Assembly: GCA_030147065.1 (NCBI GenBank)
Contig: JASLAP010000725.1
Coordinates: 1 to 11,199, forward strand
Direction: 5' to 3'
Length of the DNA: 11,199 bases
DNA from: Pseudonocardia sp.
Lineage (GTDB): Bacteria; Actinomycetota; Actinomycetes; Mycobacteriales; Pseudonocardiaceae
Part shown: piece by piece, positions 6,580-11,199 of the stretch
Numbering within the stretch: the first letter of the stretch is position 1
Layout: every line of letters starts with the position of its first letter
Translations under genes and position numbers: made by a program
Notes under the pieces: model-generated
The model's input: only the letters and a program-made list of their open reading frames with translations
Databases searched by the model: none
Told to the model about the DNA's origin: nothing

Positions 6580-8653
6580 GCTCCACCTCCCGGTGCTCGG
6601 TCGGGTCAGCGGGCTGCAGCGGCAGATGGGCGCGGACGACGGTGCCGCCGCCGGCCTGCCCCTGCACGGTGCACGTGCCGCCGAGCTCGGCGGCGCGTTC
6701 GCGCATCGACGCGATCCCCACGCCGGTCCGGCCGTCCGGCCCGGGGCCGCGCCCGTCGTCGACGACCTCGACGCGCAGCCGGTCGCCCTCGGCGGCGAGG
6801 GTCACCCGGGCGGTGCGGGCGGCGGCGTGCCGGACGGCGTTGGCCAGCGCCTCGACCGCGATCCGGTAGGCGGCGACCTCGGTGGCGGCCGGCAGCGGCG
6901 GCAGCGGCGCGGGCAGGTCGAGCTCCACCGCGGGGCCCGAGCGCGGCCGCCCGGCCAGGTGCGCCTCCAGCGCCCCGGCCAGGCCGAAGTTGTCCAGCGC
7001 GGGCGGGCGCAGGCCCTCGATCAACCGGCGCACGTCGGCCAGCGCGGCCTGCGCGTCGTCGACGATCTCGCCGAGCAGGTCGTGCACCGGTCCCGGCCCG
7101 GCGATCTCGCGCGCGGCGTCCGCGCGCATCACCATCGCGGCGAGCCCGGGCCCCAGGCCGTCGTGCAGGTCGCGGCGCAGCCGCCGGCGCTCCTCCTCGC
7201 GGGCCCGCACCCGCCGCTCCCGCGACCGCTGCAGGTCGTGCGACAGCTGGGGGGCCCGCGCCGCCGCGCGGGCCGCCCGGACCGCGCCCGCGACCGGTCC
7301 GGCGAGGTCGCGGAGCAGCCGCAGGTCGCGCCGGCCCAGCGCGTCCTCCCCGGGGCGCGGCCCGAGCAGCAGCGTGCCGACCCGCTCGCCGCCCGCGACG
7401 AGCGCGATCTCGGTCGGGTCGGGCGGCAGCGGCCCGGCGGAGGTCCGGTGGCGCGGCTCGTCCCCGGCGCCGACCTCGACGGCGACCGCGCCGAGCCGGA
7501 GGGTGTCGCGCAGGGTGGCGACCAGGACCGGCAGGGACCCGGCGTCCGGCACCAGCTCCAGCTGGCGGCCCAGCCGGGACAGCACCGCGTAGGGGTCGCC
7601 GCGCTCGCCGTAGAGCAGGCGGTCGACGCGGCGCTGGACGCGGGTCCGCAGCGGCGCCAGCAGCAGCGCGGCCGCGCCGACCCCGACCAGCGCGGCCGGG
7701 AGCTCGGCCGGGCCCAGCACCGGTCCGAGCAGGGCGCCGGTCGCGGCGACCACCACCAGGTAGGCGCCCAGGACCGCGGCCGAGAGCACCACCAGCACGA
7801 CCGTGCGGCTGATCAACCGCTCGATGTCGAGGAGGCGGTGCCGCACGACGGCGATGGCCAGCACCACCGGCAGGAGCGCGCCGGCGGCGACGCCGACCAG
7901 CTCCCAGAACAGGTCGCGGACCGGCCAGATCGACTCCGGGTGGTCGTCGACGGCGCCGGCCACCAGCCGGGCGAGCACGAGCAGCGCCGCCAGCCCGACC
8001 CCGTAGGCCAGCCACTGGGCCTGCTGGCGGCGCCGCGATCCGGGCGTCGCGCTGCGGGCCCCCCGCAGCAGGGCGACGGCCGCGGCCACCACGAGCACCA
8101 CCGACCACAGCGACAGGACCAGCGCGGCGGCGTCCGCGGCGGGGGCCAGGCCGGCGACCCCGAGCGGGTTGGGCCACCCGCCGCCCGACTGGACCTCGGG
8201 ACCCGGCCGGACGGCGCCGAGCGCGCCGGCCAGCACGGTGAGCACGGCCAGCGCGCCCAGCGGCCACCGCCACCGCCGGTCGGGCCGCCCGTCGGGGAAG
8301 CAGACCGGAGCCGCGCTGAGCAGCGCGTTGGCCGGCGCCCACAGCCAGGTCGCCGGCCAGACCACCGCGGCGGCCACCGCCGCCGGGAGGTGCGCCGCGA
8401 GCCGGGCGCACAGCTCCAGCAGGGCGAAGCACGCGGCGCTGCCGAGCAGCAGCGCCCCGATCGCGCCGTCCGGGCGCTGCCGCAGCACCAGCCCCCCGGT
8501 CGTGGCGCAGGTGACAACGATCACCAGGTGCAGGAGGTCGACGGCGGCGGCGCCGGACGCGACGCCCGCCAGCACGGCACCGGCGACGGCCAGCAGGACG
8601 GCGGCGGTCGCCGGCAGCGCCGCCCGCCGCACGTGCGCCGCTCTGCCGGTCAC
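6548..8653 (-). CDS. Membrane sensor histidine kinase (HisKA_3 type)
   Basis: The 701-residue product has about seven or eight hydrophobic segments within residues 12-335, with little extracellular sequence. A GAF-like region follows (about 350-460), then a coiled linker RSRERRVRAREEERRRLRRD. The H-box RDLHDGLGPGLA contains phosphorylated His497. The ATPase domain shows the N-box EALANAVRHA (Asn605), G1 VDDGRG (about 631-636) and G2 GVGIASM (644-650). It autophosphorylates and passes phosphate to the overlapping response regulator. The signal is unknown; sensing could occur in the membrane or through the small membrane protein encoded 29 nt upstream. The GTG start at 8653 is chosen because it follows the neighbour's stop and precedes the first membrane segment; no good Shine-Dalgarno is visible. 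The frame stays open far upstream, but that part is antisense-like shadow of the neighbouring gene. Confidence 0.9.
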   Translation of the reverse strand: MTGRAAHVRRAALPATAAVLLAVAGAVLAGVASGAAAVDLLHLVIVVTCATTGGLVLRQRPDGAIGALLLGSAACFALLELCARLAAHLPAAVAAAVVWPATWLWAPANALLSAAPVCFPDGRPDRRWRWPLGALAVLTVLAGALGAVRPGPEVQSGGGWPNPLGVAGLAPAADAAALVLSLWSVVLVVAAAVALLRGARSATPGSRRRQQAQWLAYGVGLAALLVLARLVAGAVDDHPESIWPVRDLFWELVGVAAGALLPVVLAIAVVRHRLLDIERLISRTVVLVVLSAAVLGAYLVVVAATGALLGPVLGPAELPAALVGVGAAALLLAPLRTRVQRRVDRLLYGERGDPYAVLSRLGRQLELVPDAGSLPVLVATLRDTLRLGAVAVEVGAGDEPRHRTSAGPLPPDPTEIALVAGGERVGTLLLGPRPGEDALGRRDLRLLRDLAGPVAGAVRAARAAARAPQLSHDLQRSRERRVRAREEERRRLRRDLHDGLGPGLAAMVMRADAAREIAGPGPVHDLLGEIVDDAQAALADVRRLIEGLRPPALDNFGLAGALEAHLAGRPRSGPAVELDLPAPLPPLPAATEVAAYRIAVEALANAVRHAAARTARVTLAAEGDRLRVEVVDDGRGPGPDGRTGVGIASMRERAAELGGTCTVQGQAGGGTVVRAHLPLQPADPTEHREVERGTHPHPARR

Positions 8654-8682
8654 GACGCAGGACGATAACCCGGAACCCCGGG

Positions 8683-9399
8683 TCAGCCGCGCGCCCGCCG
8701 GGCGCCGACGACGACGGCGCCGCCGCAGCCGATCAGCCACAGCGCCCCCGGCACCACGGCCGCGTACTGCACGGGCAGCACCTGGGTGAGCGCGAGCAGC
8801 AGGGCCATCACCGCGCTGAACACCGCCGTGCCCCGGCCGACAGCGCCCCCACCCACAGTGCCCCGACCGACAGTACCCCGGCCGGCCAGCGCGAACGCGG
8901 CCGCGGCGGCGCCCAGCGGCCCCCACAGCCAGGCGATCGTGTTGTAGAAGGTCACCTGGGCGCCGACGGTGTCGGGGTCGAAGGGCTGCGGCCCGGTCAG
9001 GGCCCAGTACATCTCGGTCGCGAGGCCCCCGCCGACCACCACGGCCGCCGCGGTCAGCAGCACGCCGCCCGCGGCCACCGCGGGCAGCAGGCTCCCCGCG
9101 GGTGTCCGGGCGGCCAGGTGGCGGCGCAGCCCGGCGGCGAACACCAGCAGGCAGGCGGCGACCGTCGCGCACACCGCCTGCTGCACCCAGACCAGCGCCG
9201 CCCGGTCGGCGACGGCCGCGGCGAGCGCGGTGTTGTCGGCGACGGCGCCGGTGCCGACGTCGTAGAGGTCGGCGGTGCCCAGCAGGCCGACGAGGCCGAC
9301 GAGGCCGCCGGCGACGCCGGCCCACCCCCACGCCGCGCCCGGCAGCGGGACCGCCGGGTCGACGCGGGACAGGCGGGCGGTGGGGTCGGTCGCGGTCAT
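8683..9399 (-). CDS. Small polytopic membrane protein of unknown function
   Basis: The 238-residue protein has about six hydrophobic segments (roughly 23-42, 69-90, 103-124, 150-172, 192-212 and 213-232) and no catalytic motif that I recognise. Residues 153-164 (NTIAWLWGPLGA) and WALTGPQPFDPDTV lie in the middle loop region and may be the conserved core. Between segments four and five, residues about 173-191 are an imperfect pentapeptide repeat of the RGTVG type, coded by a 15-bp tandem repeat. CAGGAGC sits 5 nt before the ATG, which supports the start. It is the first gene of an apparent operon with the histidine kinase and response regulator, so it may be an accessory sensor or a target of that system; this is inference from position. 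Confidence 0.8.
   Translation of the reverse strand: MTATDPTARLSRVDPAVPLPGAAWGWAGVAGGLVGLVGLLGTADLYDVGTGAVADNTALAAAVADRAALVWVQQAVCATVAACLLVFAAGLRRHLAARTPAGSLLPAVAAGGVLLTAAAVVVGGGLATEMYWALTGPQPFDPDTVGAQVTFYNTIAWLWGPLGAAAAAFALAGRGTVGRGTVGGGAVGRGTAVFSAVMALLLALTQVLPVQYAAVVPGALWLIGCGGAVVVGARRARG
8828..8887. repeat. Four tandem 15-bp units inside a coding sequence
   Basis: Units at 8828-8842, 8843-8857, 8858-8872 and 8873-8887 follow the pattern GTGCCCCGGCCGACA. The first and third differ at a single base; the second is the most diverged. The 15-bp length keeps the reading frame and yields a Gly-rich pentapeptide repeat (RGTVG, RGTVG, GGAVG, RGTAV) in a loop of the membrane protein. Copy number could vary between strains by slippage. 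Confidence 0.75.
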
Positions 9400-9445
9400 G
9401 GGTGCTCCTGAGCGGTGCGGGGATCGGTCGCCGTCACCCTCGCCC

Positions 9446-9459
9446 GCCCACCGGTGGGC
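9446..9459. promoter_or_regulatory. Perfect 14-bp palindrome upstream of the membrane protein-kinase operon
   Basis: GCCCACCGGTGGGC is a perfect palindrome 47 bp before the ATG at 9399. It is flanked by a further ACCCT (9436-9440) and AGGGT (9465-9469), which extends the symmetry imperfectly to 34 bp. Position suggests an operator for the operon, perhaps for its own response regulator, but no regulator is demonstrated. Confidence 0.35.
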
Positions 9460-9484
9460 CCGGCAGGGTCACCGCGTCCCGATC

Positions 9485-9504
9485 ACCCGGGACGCACCCG
9501 GGAC
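9485..9504. repeat. Direct repeat ACCCGGGAC with 11-bp period
   Basis: ACCCGGGAC occurs at 9485-9493 and 9496-9504. A GTCCC at 9476-9480 is complementary to the GGGAC ends. Two half-sites one helical turn apart upstream of a two-component operon are compatible with response-regulator binding, but this is only a pattern. Confidence 0.3.
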
Positions 9505-9508
9505 ACCG

Positions 9509-9582
9509 CCCACTCCGTCGAGAACGACGTTGCTGTCGATTGGACCGTCCACATCGCGATGACGTCGTTCTCGACGGGTGGG
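9509..9582 (-). terminator. 74-nt foldback palindrome after the acyl-CoA dehydrogenase gene
   Basis: A 16-bp perfect stem pairs 9515-9530 with 9562-9577, extended outward past one bulged T by CCCAC/GTGGG (9509-9513 with 9578-9582). The interior is itself partly paired, ending in TGGAC (9541-9545) and GTCCA (9547-9551) on the same centre at 9546. The outer arm touches the dehydrogenase stop codon (9583-9585), so it could serve as that operon's terminator. Size and near-complete symmetry also suit a mobile repetitive palindrome (REP or MITE type). No T tract and no clear target duplication are seen. Confidence 0.65.
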
Positions 9583-10761
9583 TCAGGTGTAGGGGGCGCC
9601 GAGCGGGTCGACCGTCTCGTGGTCGGCGATGCCGGCGGCGAGCCGGGCCAGCGCCCAGTCGCCGTCGCCGAGCACGTGGTCGATGGCGGTGAGCCGGCTG
9701 GTGTAATGGCCCACCGTGTACTCCGCGGTGACCCCGATGCCGCCGTGCAGCTGGATGGCCTCCTTGCCGATGTGGCGGGAGGCGCGGCTGGTCTGCAGCC
9801 GGGCCCGGTCGGCCGCGGTGACCACGTCGCCGCCGGCGTCGACGACCAGCGACGCCCACAGCGCGGTGCTGCGGGCCAGCTCCAGCGACACGTACATGTC
9901 CGCGGCGCGGAAGGTGAGCGCCTGGAACTTGTTCAGCGTGACCCCGAACTGCTTGCGCGTCCTGAGGTACTCGGTGGTCGTGGTCAGCGCGGTGGCCATC
10001 GCCCCGATCGCCTCGTGGGCGTAGGCGATGCGGGCCACGGCCTGGGCCCGCTCGATGTCGGCCGACCGGTCGGCGGGGCCCTCGCCGAGCGGCTCGGCCG
10101 GGGTGTCGGCGAACTCGACCTTCGCCGCCCGGCCGCCGTCGTGGGTGCGGTAGCCGACCCGGCTCAGGCCCTCGGCGTCGCCGTCGACGACGAACAGCCG
10201 GGTGCGCCCGTCGACCAGGGCGGAGACGACCAGGACGTCGGCGCGGGCGCCGTTGGGCACCGGCTCCTTGATCCCGGTGAGCCGCCAGCCCTGGGCGTCC
10301 TCGGTGGCGTACACGTCCGCGGCAGTCGGGCTCCACCGGGTGCCCGGCTCGGCGTGGGCGAAGGCCGGGACCAGCGACCCGGCGGCCAGCCCGGCGATCA
10401 GCTCGCCGCGCTGCGCGTCGGTGCCGACCGCGTCGACCAGCCCGCCGGCCAGGACCACGGCCTCGACGAACGGCTCGGGGGCCAGCACCCGCCCGATCTC
10501 CTCGGCCACGATCGCCACCTCGACCGGCCCGGCGCCCGCGCCGCCGTGCTCCTCGGCGAAGGGCAGCCCGAGCAGGCCCATCTCGGCCAGCGCGGCCCAG
10601 GTCTTCTCGTCGAAGCCGGGGTCGGCGGCGACCACCGCGCGGCGCTTCTCGCCGTCGTAGGCCCGGCCCAGCAGCCCGCTCACCGCCTGGCGCAGGGCGT
10701 CGTGCTCGTCGTCGTAGGTGAAGTCCATGCTGTCGGTCCCGGTGTTGTCGGTCTCGGTCAT
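9583..10761 (-). CDS. Acyl-CoA dehydrogenase subunit, probably non-catalytic partner
   Basis: With the ATG at 10761 the protein has 392 residues, normal for an acyl-CoA dehydrogenase. The N-terminal helical domain contains MGLLGLPFAEEHGG (61-74), the middle beta domain runs about 130-225, and the C-terminal helical domain has EYLRTRKQFG (264-273) and QLHGGIGVTAEYTVGHY (337-353), both FAD-site signatures. By eye alignment the Glu used by isovaleryl-CoA dehydrogenase falls on Ala243, and the medium-chain YEGT Glu is also absent. This matches the second subunit of actinobacterial alpha2-beta2 dehydrogenases such as the ChsE pairs of steroid degradation. An upstream in-frame start at 10875 is rejected because it lies inside the neighbouring gene. 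The 2-nt gap to that gene indicates one transcript. The substrate is unknown. Confidence 0.88.
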   Translation of the reverse strand: MTETDNTGTDSMDFTYDDEHDALRQAVSGLLGRAYDGEKRRAVVAADPGFDEKTWAALAEMGLLGLPFAEEHGGAGAGPVEVAIVAEEIGRVLAPEPFVEAVVLAGGLVDAVGTDAQRGELIAGLAAGSLVPAFAHAEPGTRWSPTAADVYATEDAQGWRLTGIKEPVPNGARADVLVVSALVDGRTRLFVVDGDAEGLSRVGYRTHDGGRAAKVEFADTPAEPLGEGPADRSADIERAQAVARIAYAHEAIGAMATALTTTTEYLRTRKQFGVTLNKFQALTFRAADMYVSLELARSTALWASLVVDAGGDVVTAADRARLQTSRASRHIGKEAIQLHGGIGVTAEYTVGHYTSRLTAIDHVLGDGDWALARLAAGIADHETVDPLGAPYT

Positions 10762-10763
10762 GA

Positions 10764-11199
10764 TCACAGCCCCAGGATCGTGCCGGCGATGATGGTGCGC
10801 TGAACCTCGTTCGACCCGCCGTAGATGGTGGTCTTGCGGTAGTTCAGGTACTCGGGCGTGGCCACCCGCGCCCACTCGGGGACCGCCGAGCCGTCGTCGG
10901 CGAACGAGGCCAGCGACAGCGGCCCGGCGATGTCGACCACCAGCTCGGTGGCGGCCTGCTGCAGCTCCGAGCCGCGCAGCTTGAGCACCGACGACGCCGG
11001 GTGCGGCTTGCCGCCGTCGGAGTGCGCGACCACCCGCAGCGCGGTCAGCTCCAGGGCCAGCAGGTCGTTCTCCAGCTCGGCGATCCGGGCGGCCATCCGC
11101 GGGTCCTCGGCGAGCGGGCGCCCGCCGTCGCTGATCCCGGCGGCCAGCACCTTCGCGTCGGCCAGCAGGCGCTTGGTGAACCCGACCCGGGCGATGCCC
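10764..11199 (-). CDS. Acyl-CoA dehydrogenase, C-terminal part (5' end outside the window)
   Basis: The frame is open from the window edge to a TGA at 10764-10766 and gives the last 144 residues of the protein. The ending EYLNYRKTTIYGGSNEVQRT followed by IIAGTILGL is the hallmark C-terminus of actinobacterial FadE proteins of the ChsE4/FadE26 kind, including the FAD-contacting GGSNE. In that subgroup the catalytic Glu sits in an earlier helix, which lies beyond the edge. The GTG at 11150 is an internal codon; coding continues rightward in frame (VGFTKRLLADAK). It precedes the other dehydrogenase by 2 nt, so the two are probably co-translated and form a heteromeric enzyme. Confidence 0.88.
   Translation of the reverse strand, partial: GIARVGFTKRLLADAKVLAAGISDGGRPLAEDPRMAARIAELENDLLALELTALRVVAHSDGGKPHPASSVLKLRGSELQQAATELVVDIAGPLSLASFADDGSAVPEWARVATPEYLNYRKTTIYGGSNEVQRTIIAGTILGL

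Noticed and set aside
5311..8668. Very long plus-strand frames opposite terD, the response regulator and the kinase
   Set aside because: Antisense shadows with no domains; the minus-strand proteins are complete and recognisable.
8654..9331. Upstream extension of the histidine kinase frame to 9331
   Set aside because: It would overlap the whole membrane protein gene and adds a low-complexity Arg/Gly stretch; the GTG at 8653 gives a normal N-terminus.
10762..10875. Earlier start at 10875 for the 392-residue acyl-CoA dehydrogenase
   Set aside because: Lies within the conserved end of the neighbouring dehydrogenase and adds an unrelated His/Arg-rich stretch; MTETDN at 10761 gives the usual family start.
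1..11199. tRNA, rRNA, CRISPR array, insertion sequence, attachment site or phage genes
   Set aside because: No cloverleaf, spaced repeats, transposase or integrase motifs were seen on either strand; the region reads as ordinary chromosomal catabolic and regulatory genes.

Overview
The window looks like chromosomal DNA of a very GC-rich actinomycete. Codon third positions are almost all G or C, GTG starts are common, and long open frames run on every strand because stops are rare. The gene families (KstR2-like TetR, heteromeric-type acyl-CoA dehydrogenases, TerD, NarL-type two-component pair) fit the Pseudonocardia/Mycobacteriales side of the phylum. The genus cannot be fixed from sequence reading alone.

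Left part (1-5148): the last 20 codons of an unidentified gene, then a promoter and an APH-fold small-molecule kinase fused to a DUF6285-like tail (299-1693). Facing it is a TetR-family repressor (1710-2348, minus). Divergent from the repressor is the most striking gene of the window, an 866-residue protein at 2548-5148. It joins a complete PAMO-type Baeyer-Villiger monooxygenase to a complete hormone-sensitive-lipase-type esterase. The intergenic stretch between repressor and fusion gene carries an 18-bp inverted repeat lying between plausible -35 and -10 boxes, a likely operator.

Middle part (5149-9399): a long GC-rich hairpin separates the fusion gene from a convergent terD-like gene. Upstream of terD, on the same strand, is a three-gene unit read right to left: a small membrane protein with a 15-bp tandem repeat inside its coding sequence, a membrane histidine kinase, and a LuxR/NarL response regulator that overlaps the kinase by 32 nt.

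Right part (9400-11199): a 74-nt foldback palindrome directly follows the stop codon of an acyl-CoA dehydrogenase gene. That gene is coupled (2-nt gap) to a second acyl-CoA dehydrogenase cut off by the window end. By eye the first dehydrogenase lacks both usual catalytic Glu positions, so the two probably form a mixed complex.

Working model (inference): a ketone or cyclic ketone is oxidised to an ester or lactone and hydrolysed by the same polypeptide. The resulting hydroxy acid, as a CoA ester, could be handled by the kinase in the manner of levulinate-pathway LvaA/LvaB or the ACAD10/11 kinase domain, and passed to beta-oxidation. The TetR protein may sense a ketone or acyl-CoA intermediate.
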